From Candidatus Komeilibacteria bacterium CG11_big_fil_rev_8_21_14_0_20_36_20 (GTDB lineage: Bacteria > Patescibacteriota > Patescibacteriia > UBA1558 > GWA2-36-10), in NCBI GenBank assembly GCA_002787405.1, contig PCWQ01000010.1:1-42220 (forward strand): a DNA stretch of 42,220 nucleotides, in the 5' to 3' direction. Under the pieces are notes generated by a model. The model saw only the letters and a list, made by a program, of their open reading frames with translations. It was not told the origin of the DNA and made no database searches. This document shows positions 17,401 through 25,967 of the stretch, piece by piece. The position numbers were made by a program, and so were the translations under genes. Each line of letters opens with the position of its first letter. Position 1 is the first letter of the stretch.

Positions 17401-19504
17401 AGACGGCAATGGTAGCTTTGGCGTGGAATGGGTGGAGCGCAGGGGAGTGACCAATGAAACACCAAGAGGTACCGATTGTCAGAGAGCCCCTCTATCGGAT
17501 GGTTTTGCGAATGGTTTTGACTCTTTCTTTATTGCTTCTGATTTTAATAATGACCAAGTTGATACTATTAGCATAGAAGATTTAGAGAGCATATTTTATA
17601 ATAACGTTGATTTAATTGAATATTATTATTATGATCAACAGGTTAGTCCGGACGGCTCTACTCAAGCGGATCATGGTGTGCCAACCGGTATTTTAACTCC
17701 AGAGCGCTCAATGCCATTACAACATTATAATAATCAGTATACTTGCAAAGGTGAAAATTGCAGCGGCGTCGGTAATTGTTTACCTGGTTATCACGAAGCG
17801 CAATTTAAAGGAGTTCATCAAGGCAAGCATTGTGGCACCGGTGGCCCTCGTCGTCGCTATATTTGGAAAGGATGTAATCCTTTAGAATATAATTATTATA
17901 TTAAGGCAGAAAATCCAAATGCCGAGCCGCTTTGCTCATCTTTCAATTGTATGGAGCCGAACAAAGGTAGGGCTTGTTTGCAGACCGCTGGCAGTTGGTA
18001 TGATAGAATATTAAATTTTGACACGGATTTTGATGGCAATTCTTGGCCTTGGCTTGGCAGAGTCGCTGATATGACCAGTGAAAACAATTGTGGCAATGAT
18101 CCGGGTGGTGTTAATAACAATTGTCGTTTTATTTATTGTATAGAGCATCTTAGCATAGTACCTCAATTAAGAACCGACCAAAATGGCAATAATATTTCCT
18201 CTGTATTATGTGAAGAATATGGATCTATCCAATTTGATGGAGATGTTGCTCAAAATATTTATTCTTGTCTTGACAGAATATTTGAATTACAAGGTCCACC
18301 ACCACCTTCTGGTTATCAGTCTAAAAATGGCATATATACCGAATTACTCGACGAGATTTATGATCCCGGTCCAAACCCTAATGGTTGTTTAGAATCAGAT
18401 CAACCTATCAACTGTCACATCTCCCAAGGAGTAGAAGAGTGTCATTTAGTTTATACCCCTCCTTTTAATTGGGATTTTGTTTGTGATTCTTATAATGTAG
18501 AAACAGAAGGAACGTTATGCGAGGGCTTTGGCGCCAATGCTTGTTATCAGCAGTGTGATACTCTGACTCAACTTGATAGCGAAGGCGATAACTCTTGGGT
18601 CAAGACAGATATTTGGTGGCGCAATGAGACCACTAATCCAGGACGAATTAATAATTGGGTTTCTTATTATTATAGTGTGCCGAATTATATTCAGAATTCA
18701 AATGTTCAATACAGTAATATCAATGGTGAAAATATTGATGACTTTACTCACTTCGGTTCCGCCATGGGCATTCCGGGGGATTTAGTCGTGACCAGCCGAG
18801 TGCCTTTAGCAGGTAGTTATTTTGAAGGATTGTCGGCGGCTACTTTCTTTGGCGATGATTGGGCGGCTGAATCTAGAGATCAAATTGCTTATTTGTTTGC
18901 TCGGGCTTATAATTTAAACTGGAATATTTTCGGTCCTAATTATGTGCAGGGTGACGTGGATTTGATTTATAGCGTCCATCCCAACAGCAACACAGAGGCC
19001 GGCAACGACCATGATCCGCGGATTCTAAGAGTCTGTGAAGATGATGTTTGTAATGGCGGAGAAGTTGGCTTTACGATTAACAATCAGACGGAAGGCGATA
19101 TTATTGGGCATCAGTCATTATTTACAGCTGTTAAGTTTTTCTATTTTGCCCATCCTGATCATATGCCAGTGATGGATATACGAGTGAATTGGGGAGATGA
19201 TATTAATATTTCTAATCCAGGTAAATACAAAAACCGACTACCTAATTGTGATCCAGATGCTCATATGCCTTATCCCGGAGCTGGATTGCAGGGTTTTGGC
19301 GGTATTGACCGGGCTTGCCAGGAGGGATATAAGATTTTCTATCATGACTATCAATATGATCCAGGCCATCCTTGCAACGGGGGCGGAGGCAGTCCTCATA
19401 TTGCTCACGCTTCCTGTTATCAGGTTTCGGTGGGGGCCACTGATCACTGGGGCTTGGCAACGGACGAAGTTTATAATGATTGGGTGATAATTTATGAAGA
19501 ATAA
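11456..19504 (+). CDS. giant Cys-rich secreted/surface protein (~2,680 aa)
   Basis: Single long ORF; N-terminal hydrophobic segment 'ILLGVLLSLFIMGMVIAPLKPVYAF'; repeated C-x6-C pairs; jelly-roll-like segments. ATG 11456 preferred over TTG 11408. Confidence 0.85.
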   Translation: MKDYKKILLGVLLSLFIMGMVIAPLKPVYAFAPDVVAVNTAKWVWDKIEKVYSKVQGIIGAEIVNNTVSMFMNTLAYDISTELATGGTGGKPLFRTKTVRQYLAKAQEAALGEFLGELTDKKFADLGINLCDPSLGVKLTLTLSLIDAEAPPKPKCDWREVQKNWQDFDENLANDLVKLQLDPRSGATSTRAFFQSFTLANSDFGAFQKLQEEASKKKAEEKEAKQISLAECQGFLDKGTTVTGEVKTNCATIMKMSFVEWDAAVAISQNQIAAQKEAATQSLGTIIKNSAKLFYNNFAAKLMKTWIKKGMWSLFGDDDGGLAKVRENLLDQLRGGGDIRQPRGQDIFKDFKQIEITKLDEYNFLEEFIVCPDIKDFRHPDNCVLSPELGQAIISKKTVKEAIDEGVINGNILLVSPDDLVRDGNDDCYIDALCYSNLVKLRKANIIPLGWELAALESSISSPVTLQQAIDCFEDAPGSDCIFNGSPHNPFYHLIDEDWVLKIPPASCDAFVYSPTLESSASSNRQQYCADPKVCLREDDQGNCLDGQFGYCTRSENIWRFQGEICEDGELYSGCLTFSNDEVGNSSYIESTLDFCTSDEVGCKRYSQERDNDGNWVLEDVTLDDNDLFLNKQSPNCSGEHEGCSEFIALSPDLGVNSIPNSDFDLDHNEDNIPDGWSSAGIEYDGEKIANDNNLAAEQEIILLPNTTYILSASASQYTPNLPPGDRDRAFVTIKTCDRTNNCTNTSRAHATEGDCIITNNDAILGFDPYDNFDREQCSFTTNEYVVSARINLSSSDVDGIWFDKVKLEVVSNPNSATSYSAYGQGGEIYIKSSRTMCTAEEVGCQGYTPANGDPMIPAVIGQDDLCPAECVGYATFTEQVNNFDIAEGNSDVEYYNFIPDTARECPAQQVGCEEFTNLDEVNQGGEGKEYYSYLRQCVLEEMGDVYYTWEGSDTTGYQIRTWQILASNLDNGPCTNLSLINYNGYPDGYTCIDGDSGYDPAVCNDPDTNPNCREFFDTSGNTFRRLQDRVIFADDNCSDYRRTATGQIYKALASMSTSCSASNDQCRAYYGNAANNVKIISQDDFEEGNYRPWRADPGHPMPLDLSNESLNNDGHSLKFTTYQTNDRIIIRPELDNEIEGNKEYTISWWMKNDSHLDTIQAFIYGTWEGFFRPIPLNDVNETGFNNIAGGGWHYYTASRFVSEADIAGLDGFGISFQIQGLTDEVFLDNIIFRKVVDSITVIKNSWQTPVSCDDPYAGYYLGCQSYIDTNRIQFNLKSFNRLCREEVIGCTPVIDTHNSTYPFEETFHLGDNSEITVLADKLDYLVPDSSKYCLKDFKGCLALGLPDREIEDAFNTVYKINNPDKYGLALCYYDGLNCEDYDSDKGLYYFKDPETQTCTYQENIKINDVLWSGWWKTNTLDSDEPMGCSDTKGSFTPGDLELADGWAAMCPNNKNLCTGFRDPTDPEGCDPSINDPNSEDYCHTYYYYNNDKIDEKSCLGQVDPNSGCALFYETNNWNAEHSEVVTPYDSGQTYNAAVAANRPVSPISCDPEFDPNCHADSNKLIKVKKDRQCAEWLACRSSSAVWDSNQNEYKTICDSLGSCLEYSSTNNITNCQKWDISSDDIVALTKDVYQSRATGHNEHLKWSDNEYTGYSIPDLLPTEDLVIYNFGTEDDQIPRLVFNACRAVPCLLDNNGNEYFSSCLDNDGDPCSTQIGGDPFNGECKDNLCFLSPQVDSPADDFDLETRGFAMPEAPFPSAVAPGGTDKLQAYSGANVCQEGNNSCEISYKRITYGRGNDVRYHTEEYTSALTGLCTSGDYEYEGSECKTNADCGEDGAGICLQKTKEETFQNWPGVCLEYDATEPLAMDNKQSFYCNQWYPANSISGTDSMYDNYREAGYYNPDGSDALFCAVAEPYQLPEDRVYCVSAINLGGGVNGCVVLARVPRDSNIRLDALEGWSDFIINSYLSDSSFAQHPADYDPDGNGSFGVEWVERRGVTNETPRGTDCQRAPLSDGFANGFDSFFIASDFNNDQVDTISIEDLESIFYNNVDLIEYYYYDQQVSPDGSTQADHGVPTGILTPERSMPLQHYNNQYTCKGENCSGVGNCLPGYHEAQFKGVHQGKHCGTGGPRRRYIWKGCNPLEYNYYIKAENPNAEPLCSSFNCMEPNKGRACLQTAGSWYDRILNFDTDFDGNSWPWLGRVADMTSENNCGNDPGGVNNNCRFIYCIEHLSIVPQLRTDQNGNNISSVLCEEYGSIQFDGDVAQNIYSCLDRIFELQGPPPPSGYQSKNGIYTELLDEIYDPGPNPNGCLESDQPINCHISQGVEECHLVYTPPFNWDFVCDSYNVETEGTLCEGFGANACYQQCDTLTQLDSEGDNSWVKTDIWWRNETTNPGRINNWVSYYYSVPNYIQNSNVQYSNINGENIDDFTHFGSAMGIPGDLVVTSRVPLAGSYFEGLSAATFFGDDWAAESRDQIAYLFARAYNLNWNIFGPNYVQGDVDLIYSVHPNSNTEAGNDHDPRILRVCEDDVCNGGEVGFTINNQTEGDIIGHQSLFTAVKFFYFAHPDHMPVMDIRVNWGDDINISNPGKYKNRLPNCDPDAHMPYPGAGLQGFGGIDRACQEGYKIFYHDYQYDPGHPCNGGGGSPHIAHASCYQVSVGATDHWGLATDEVYNDWVIIYEE

Positions 19505-21953
19505 AATTATGAAATTAAAATTCTACAAGTCGCCTTATACTATTTGGTTGGCTTTGGCCGGTCTGGCTGTTTTGGCTTTCATTCCCCAAATGGCTTTAGC
19601 TTGGGATACTGATATATTGACGGGAATTTTAGGGACAATTCTTTTTTATATTTTTGTTGGTCCTTTAGCTTTGTTATTGGAATTAGAGTTATTGGTTTTG
19701 ATCCCTATTGCTAGTTATAATAATTTTACTCGGCAGGCCGGAGTAGTACAGGGTTGGACAGTCTTGCGTGATTTATCCAATATGTTTTTTATTGTAGTTT
19801 TACTAGTCATTGCTTTTGCCACTATTTTACGCATTCAAGGGTACGGCTATAAACAGCTTTTATCTCGTTTATTGATTACAGCTATTTTAATTAATTTCAG
19901 CATGACTTTGGTCGGTTTGGCTATTGATTTTTCTCAAGTGGTAATGCTGACTTTTGTTTCCGCTATCCAGAACGTGGCTAGCGGTAATATTATTGTTTCT
20001 TTAGGATTAAGCCACGTTCTGTCACTCAAGGGCGATGTGGGCGCAGTCAGTTATGTTGATTTTTTGGGCTCTTTGATTTTAGGGGTGATTATGTTACTGA
20101 TTGCGGTGGTAGTAGTCATGGTTTTTATTTTGATGTTGGGCATGAGGATAGTGAAGTTGTGGATTTTGGTGATTTTATCGCCAATTGCTTTTTTGTTTAG
20201 AATCTTTCCTAAAACTGAACAATATTTTTCCAAATGGGTTGAGGATTTATCTAAAAATTTGATATCAGGTCCGACTTTAGTTTTTTTCTTGTGGCTGGCT
20301 TTTACGATAACAGGGCGAGGTGATATTTATGAAAGTTTTAAAGGATTGGAGCAGAGTGGAGGCAGTGGCGTTAGTGAAGCTACCTCTCCAGTCAATGTAC
20401 TTAATTTTATTATTGCTATTGCTCTGTTAGTTGGAGGTCTGCAGATGACCGCCCAAACCGGTGGAACAGGAGCAGGGTTAGCTGGCTTAGCCAAGGGAGG
20501 GTTTGGTAAAGGACTAAATAAGGTCCGTAGTAAATTAGGTCAGAGAGTTTGGCAGGGCAAGGAGTCTAAAGGTGGCGCTGGCGGTATTAAAGGGGGATTA
20601 ACAGCTTTGCAAGGTAAAGCGGGGGCAGGTTTGGTTCGATTAGCCGATGCAACCCGAACAGTGAAGCTTAGAGGTAAGGAAATAAAAATTCCTGTTGTTT
20701 CTAATAAATTAGAGAAAGCTGGAATGCGAGCTCAAGCCAGAGCTTCCATTTATAAAGATAAACGTACCGAGGGAGCAGCTACCGAAACAGCTGGCATGAC
20801 CCAAGAGGAAAAAGAAAAATATTATACCTTGGGTTCAAGAAAGATTTTTGCTTCATTTAGAACCAGCGCTGAAGGAAGAAATTTGGTGCGACATAAGATG
20901 GAGACAGGCCGCTATAACAAAGATAACGTTAAAGAATTACAGGATGATGCGGCCTTTTTAGAAAAAGAAGGTGGTGCTAAAGAAAAAGATTTAATCAAGA
21001 CCATGAAACGCAAATATTCTGTTTTGGCTGATCCGCAAACTATTCAAGAGGAAATTAACAAGACCAACGTTAAGGAAGCGGCCATGGCTTTGAAGATGGA
21101 TATTGCTGTTAAAACTGATCCAAACGGCCAGGTCACTGTGGATGACAAAGCTAAAGAAGTAGTTAAACTACTGATGGAGCAGTCGCCGCGTAAAGTCATA
21201 GAAGATATTTATGCTTCTAAATCAAAAGAAGAAAGAGATGCATTTTTGGAAATTATCAGAAGTATTCAAACAACGGATAACATGTTTAACCCTGACGGCA
21301 GTTTAGATAAAAATAGCATGACTTATAAACGCAATAGTGCTTTGGTTTATGGAGACGCCAAATATGCGGAAGAAGTTTATCAAGGTATTCAAGGTCAAGA
21401 TGCTGCAGAAACACATCAAATGAGGCAAACCTTTTCTAAAGAAAGAATTAAGCATACAGATATGAATGAAGTTAAAAAGATGAAGCCGGATGCTTTGGCT
21501 TTAAAGTATTTAGGTGCTGAGATGAATGAATCTCAGTTAATGCAGATGGCTGGTCTTAAATCGGCTGATCGTGATTATATTACTACTTTGAAGAATGCCC
21601 AGATATCTTCCGGCAGGAATCTAAGCGCTATGGCTAATAGCAATGTCATGGGCAATTATATTACCAATGAAGATGCTCGAAAGAGTATGCGTATTACCAT
21701 TGATGCAGCTGATTCAGCGGAAAAAGAAAAGACAGTGGAGAGAATTGTTAAAGCCAATTTAATTTTTGGTTCAGAGGCCTTTAAAAATAACGCTGGCCAG
21801 TTGGATAGACAGAAATTTGCTAAATTTATCAACGAAAAATTAAGTGTTGATCAAATCGCTCAACTAAACAAAAAAGATGTGCTGGATATTTTTGGTGACC
21901 TATCTAATGATATCCAGACAGCCCTTAAAGAGCAGGAAGGTATTAGTCCCTAG
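19494..21953 (+). CDS. TrbL/VirB6-like multi-TM membrane protein
   Basis: Cluster of TM helices in the first ~330 aa including 'WTVLRDLSNMFFIVVLLVIAFATILRIQGYGYKQLLSRLLITAILINFSMTL', then a long hydrophilic tail; overlaps the giant ORF by 11 nt. Confidence 0.75.
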   Translation: MKNKIMKLKFYKSPYTIWLALAGLAVLAFIPQMALAWDTDILTGILGTILFYIFVGPLALLLELELLVLIPIASYNNFTRQAGVVQGWTVLRDLSNMFFIVVLLVIAFATILRIQGYGYKQLLSRLLITAILINFSMTLVGLAIDFSQVVMLTFVSAIQNVASGNIIVSLGLSHVLSLKGDVGAVSYVDFLGSLILGVIMLLIAVVVVMVFILMLGMRIVKLWILVILSPIAFLFRIFPKTEQYFSKWVEDLSKNLISGPTLVFFLWLAFTITGRGDIYESFKGLEQSGGSGVSEATSPVNVLNFIIAIALLVGGLQMTAQTGGTGAGLAGLAKGGFGKGLNKVRSKLGQRVWQGKESKGGAGGIKGGLTALQGKAGAGLVRLADATRTVKLRGKEIKIPVVSNKLEKAGMRAQARASIYKDKRTEGAATETAGMTQEEKEKYYTLGSRKIFASFRTSAEGRNLVRHKMETGRYNKDNVKELQDDAAFLEKEGGAKEKDLIKTMKRKYSVLADPQTIQEEINKTNVKEAAMALKMDIAVKTDPNGQVTVDDKAKEVVKLLMEQSPRKVIEDIYASKSKEERDAFLEIIRSIQTTDNMFNPDGSLDKNSMTYKRNSALVYGDAKYAEEVYQGIQGQDAAETHQMRQTFSKERIKHTDMNEVKKMKPDALALKYLGAEMNESQLMQMAGLKSADRDYITTLKNAQISSGRNLSAMANSNVMGNYITNEDARKSMRITIDAADSAEKEKTVERIVKANLIFGSEAFKNNAGQLDRQKFAKFINEKLSVDQIAQLNKKDVLDIFGDLSNDIQTALKEQEGISP

Positions 21954-21978
21954 TCAATGTTATAATTAAATTTATTAG

Positions 21979-23220
21979 ATGAGTATATCAGAGATACAAG
22001 AATTACCACCAGAGGTAAAAGATATTATTTTTAGCTCGGATATTTCTAGGGCCAATAAAGAAATAGTCGATAAATTTTTTCTTAATCGGGATCAGCTTAA
22101 TTTTTTATTGGGGTTAGAGGAAGATTTATTTTTGAAGAAAATTGATTTACTTGATTTACCAAATGAGTTAGAAGATATGGAGAGAGCTGAACATTATGAT
22201 TTACGAGTTATTGCTCTGGAAATTGCCTATAGGATACTTTGGCCGCTACAGGATTTTTTGGAAACCGTTGACCGTTTAATTTTACGTTTAGGCGGTAAAG
22301 TGCCCAAGATTCAACATTTAAGAAAAGAGACTTTACAAAGAAAACTTTTGCCCACTAATATCACAGGGCGGGTTAGAAAGTTGATGGAAGATTATGATGA
22401 TTTTAGAAGTTCGCGTTTAACTTCTAAGAAAATTATTGACAAATACGAACGCCATGTCGCTCCGACAGTTGATCATTGGTTGCAAGATTATGTTCATTTT
22501 GCCGGTGCGGGCTATCATAACTCTCTTAAACGCGCTGAATATTTAGCTAAAAGTTCTAACATAACATCATTAAGCCAAGTAGAGAAGGAGTCTTTGCGTC
22601 ATTTTCTTATTTCTTATGATGATGATATTGATGTTGATGTTGAAAATGCGGGTAGTTTATTAAAAATAACCAGTGCCACTAAACCAGATAAATCATCGCC
22701 ACAAGATAAGGCTGATATTAATGAGATTTTAAACAACCTCCACCGGCAATATCTAGAAATAGATCAAAAAATTTTACCGCCAGATTTTATTTTATCGGAG
22801 GTTAATAACGACGCTATCAAAATAAGAGATGTTCTGTGGCAGGCCGTGGGGGTGCAAGATAAATATAAGGCGGTCAGCTGTTTGAAGGTTTTGATAGAAA
22901 AAAAATCTTTAGATTTAATGTTGCGAGAAGATAATAGATTTAGGGGCATTTTAAAACGTTTTATCAACATCCGTTATGGTCGAAATATCAATAGTTGGTT
23001 TGATAATAATTCGGACAAATTATTGACACGGCGTTTATTTTTAGAGGTATTATTAGTTGAACGGTTAAGTTTTTCAGAGCAAGAAGCCGCTTTGTTGGCT
23101 TTTTATTTAATTAATACTGTTTCGGATTCCGGTCAGGTGGTTTATCTAGATGAAGCTGATGGTCAGTTAAAATGGCGCGAAGTTCAATTGATTAAAAATC
23201 AATTAAGCTGGGTAGCATAA
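21979..23220 (+). CDS. hypothetical protein, 413 aa
   Basis: Long ORF downstream of the VirB6-like gene, preceded by TGTTATAAT. Confidence 0.7.
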   Translation: MSISEIQELPPEVKDIIFSSDISRANKEIVDKFFLNRDQLNFLLGLEEDLFLKKIDLLDLPNELEDMERAEHYDLRVIALEIAYRILWPLQDFLETVDRLILRLGGKVPKIQHLRKETLQRKLLPTNITGRVRKLMEDYDDFRSSRLTSKKIIDKYERHVAPTVDHWLQDYVHFAGAGYHNSLKRAEYLAKSSNITSLSQVEKESLRHFLISYDDDIDVDVENAGSLLKITSATKPDKSSPQDKADINEILNNLHRQYLEIDQKILPPDFILSEVNNDAIKIRDVLWQAVGVQDKYKAVSCLKVLIEKKSLDLMLREDNRFRGILKRFINIRYGRNINSWFDNNSDKLLTRRLFLEVLLVERLSFSEQEAALLAFYLINTVSDSGQVVYLDEADGQLKWREVQLIKNQLSWVA

Positions 23221-23223
23221 AGA

Positions 23224-23255
23224 AAATCCCTTAAGAAAGGGATTTACTTTTTTTG
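23224..23255 (+). terminator. rho-independent terminator
   Basis: AAATCCCTT-aaga-AAGGGATTT followed by T-run. Confidence 0.8.
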
Positions 23256-24401
23256 CCACATTGTAATTTGCCGAGCCACTTTTTGTCCCGGGCGGCTATA
23301 AGGTAGTTTTAATTGTAAGCAGAAGCCAAGTTGGCTTATTTTTTTGTCTAAAGTGAATAGTTGTTTCTCTCCAATATTAAAAATAGGAAAGACAAAAACA
23401 ATTTGTCCTTGGGGCTTTAATATTTTATAAAATTCTTGGAAAGCGCGGTAATATAGTTGCTGCAGCTCTCTTTTTGTTTCTTCCAGTGCCTGAATATCTT
23501 TTTGTCTATGGATAAATCCGGCTTCTCCCAGAAATGGTTCAGTGACAATAAGATCAATTGAGCCAATAGAAAAAAATTGACTTAAATTTTTAACATCTAT
23601 TTTTTTAATGTCTTCTTTACTGCTTAAAGAAAAAGTCTCTTTGAGCCAGTGGATATTTTGAGTAGTGTTATCAACCGCTGATTGTTTGAGGTCACTGCCA
23701 TATATTTTTTTAAAGCCAAGCAACATGGCTTCTTGCAGAATTGTACCGGATCCGCAAAAAGGATCTAAAATGATTTTATGGCGGGCAGGACCGGCTAAAT
23801 TAATCATCATTTGGGCCACTTTAGGGGGGAGCATACCGGAGCGACTGTCTCGACACGGTCTGGCTATATCTCGCTGGCCATATTTAATAAAATCTTGGAC
23901 TGCTTCCGTCATCCCTAGAAAATATTGAAAATCATGTTTGATTATAATTAATTCCGTATTAAGCAGATGATTTTTAGCAACAATCACCGAAGAAAGTTCC
24001 GGTTGCCTGCCAGTAACTAATCTGATTTTGTGATTTTGGTTTTTTAAAATTTTTTTTAATTGTAGAGCTACATTAGTGATCTCTTTGTAATTTTTTTGAT
24101 TATCATTATATAGACTAAAACCAAAATGTATTTTTTTGTCGGTTGTTGTTTTGAGATTAAGATATTTTTCCCATTTTTGAATAGTTAGTTGAGATAAATC
24201 ATTGATTGAGTCGATTAAACGGGCGATCTTTATAGTGCCTCCTAGGGCATTGATTAATTGTTGTGGCGGTTGGTCAGTTTCAGAAATTGCAAAATTTGAA
24301 CCAGTAGCTATGAGGCCGATTTTTTGTTTATTTAAAACACTAATAATTTCTTGCCGAGCCAATTCGCTGGACTGGCCGAGGATGAAAATATATTTAGGCA
24401 T
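23244..24401 (-). CDS. TRM11/UPF0020-like RNA methyltransferase
   Basis: 'ILDPFCGSGTILQEAMLLGFKKIYGSDL' SAM motif; 'DLIVTEPFLGE' (N/D-PP-Y-like position). Confidence 0.75.
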   Translation of the reverse strand: MPKYIFILGQSSELARQEIISVLNKQKIGLIATGSNFAISETDQPPQQLINALGGTIKIARLIDSINDLSQLTIQKWEKYLNLKTTTDKKIHFGFSLYNDNQKNYKEITNVALQLKKILKNQNHKIRLVTGRQPELSSVIVAKNHLLNTELIIIKHDFQYFLGMTEAVQDFIKYGQRDIARPCRDSRSGMLPPKVAQMMINLAGPARHKIILDPFCGSGTILQEAMLLGFKKIYGSDLKQSAVDNTTQNIHWLKETFSLSSKEDIKKIDVKNLSQFFSIGSIDLIVTEPFLGEAGFIHRQKDIQALEETKRELQQLYYRAFQEFYKILKPQGQIVFVFPIFNIGEKQLFTLDKKISQLGFCLQLKLPYSRPGQKVARQITMWQKK

Positions 24402-24466
24402 AGATTTATAATAGTTGAAAAAGAAATTTTAATCAATGAGGGTATTTCATAATATTTATAATCAGC

Positions 24467-24495
24467 TTGACTAGGCCATTAATTTATGTTAAAGT
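24467..24495 (+). promoter_or_regulatory. promoter of the rpsF operon
   Basis: TTGACT-17-TAAAGT followed by ~100 nt leader. Confidence 0.5.
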
Positions 24496-24602
24496 ACCCA
24501 ACGTCTATTCTGGTACATTCTTTATTAATTAACCGCATCAAATAATTTTATTTTTTAGTTATTTGGTCCTTAAAATTAAGTTTTAAGGTAATAAATAAAA
24601 CA

Positions 24603-25088
24603 ATGAATCACTACGAACTCTCGTTTATTATTAGTGCAGCTGTGCCAGAAACAGAGCATAAAGCTGTTGAAGAAGGCATCTTAGCTGATTTAGCTAAAGC
24701 CAAAGTCGAACTCACTAAAGAGCCATATTTAATTGGCCGTAAGAAATTAGCTTATCCCATCAAGCAACAGAAGCATGGATTTTATGTTTTTTTGGAATTT
24801 AATGCTGAAGAAACAAGCGGCTTGAAAGAAGTGGATGTAAAATTGAGACACAATAACAATCTCTTGCGTTATTTGATTATTAAAAAGAATCCTCGGGCTA
24901 AATCATCACCAATTAAAAAAGAAAGTTTAGGTCAAGAAACTAGCAAACCTAAGATTAAAAAGATGGTGGTTAAAGATGTTCAACCTATTAAACCAAACAC
25001 TCCTAATATCAGAGAGGGTGGTGTTAAACTGGATAATATTGACCAACAACTGGATAATCTGTTAGAAAAAGATTTAGAGCTTGATTAA
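24603..25088 (+). CDS. rpsF: 30S ribosomal protein S6
   Basis: 'MNHYELSFIISAAVPE', 'GRKKLAYPIKQQKHGFYVFLEF', 'LLRYLIIKK'. Confidence 0.93.
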   Translation: MNHYELSFIISAAVPETEHKAVEEGILADLAKAKVELTKEPYLIGRKKLAYPIKQQKHGFYVFLEFNAEETSGLKEVDVKLRHNNNLLRYLIIKKNPRAKSSPIKKESLGQETSKPKIKKMVVKDVQPIKPNTPNIREGGVKLDNIDQQLDNLLEKDLELD

Positions 25089-25123
25089 ATTTATAATATA
25101 TTTTAAGTAATTAACTGAATTAT

Positions 25124-25612
25124 ATGGATTTAAATAAAGTTATGATTATTGGTAATGTGGTGCGTGATCCAGAAATGCGCACTACTCCTAATGGTCGAAA
25201 TGTTACTTCTTTTTCGGTGGCCACTAATAGAGTTTGGAAAGATAATAATGATCAAAAGCAAAGTAAGGCAGAATTTCATAATTTAGTGGCTTGGGGGCGT
25301 TTAGCGGAGATCGTCAGTCAATATTTAAAAAAGGGTTCAAAAGTTTATGTGGAAGGCCGTTTAGAAACCAGATCTTGGGATGACCCTAATGGTATCAAGA
25401 GATATCGGACGGACATTATCGCTGATAATATGATTATGCTAGACAGAGCTTCTGCTGGCAGTGGAGAGTTGAACGCACCAATAGACGCTAATAATAGCGC
25501 ATCAACTGATATCAGCTATGCACCTAGTGAAGAGCCAAAACCTTCTTCAGCTGATCAAAATAAAAATCAATCTGATGAAGAGGAGATTAGCATCGAAGAT
25601 ATTCCATTTTAA
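25124..25612 (+). CDS. ssb: single-stranded DNA-binding protein
   Basis: 'MDLNKVMIIGNVVRDPEMRTTPNGRNVTSFSVATNR', 'EFHNLVAWGRLAEIVSQYLKKGSKVYVEGRLETRSW', acidic tail 'IEDIPF'. Confidence 0.96.
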   Translation: MDLNKVMIIGNVVRDPEMRTTPNGRNVTSFSVATNRVWKDNNDQKQSKAEFHNLVAWGRLAEIVSQYLKKGSKVYVEGRLETRSWDDPNGIKRYRTDIIADNMIMLDRASAGSGELNAPIDANNSASTDISYAPSEEPKPSSADQNKNQSDEEEISIEDIPF

Positions 25613-25621
25613 TTAATAAGA

Positions 25622-25740
25622 GGCATAAAGTATAAAGTAGAAAGAGTAGATGTTTATTAAATAGATAAACTTTATTATAAAACGAAAATATTATAAATAT
25701 AATCTAACTTAGTCACTTTATACTTATAACTTTATACTAA
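25622..25740. repeat. A/T-rich inverted repeat between ssb and rpsR
   Basis: AAGTATAAAGT near 25627 vs ACTTTATACTT near 25717, with a second ACTTTATACT. Confidence 0.5.
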
Positions 25741-25746
25741 AAATTT

Positions 25747-25965
25747 ATGCATAAGAAACATAAGAGTAAATATTGTCACTTCTGTGTTAATCAGATAGAT
25801 GAAATTGATTATAAAGATTGGCAACAACTTAAGAGATTTACTTCTTCTTACGGAAAAATTGTTCCTAAAAGAAGAAGTGGAGTTTGTTCGAAACACCAGA
25901 GAACTTTAGCGGGGGCTATTAAAAGAGCTCGTTTTATGGCTCTATTGCCTTATATATCTCAATAA
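25747..25965 (+). CDS. rpsR: 30S ribosomal protein S18
   Basis: '[61 protein letters not shown]'. Confidence 0.96.
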   Translation: MHKKHKSKYCHFCVNQIDEIDYKDWQQLKRFTSSYGKIVPKRRSGVCSKHQRTLAGAIKRARFMALLPYISQ

Positions 25966-25967
25966 TT

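Noticed and set aside
18183-19487. Extra ORFs in other frames inside the giant gene (18183, 18573, 19197, 19238, 19242)
   Set aside because: Short, overlapping, no independent signals; the long frame shows consistent Cys and domain patterns.
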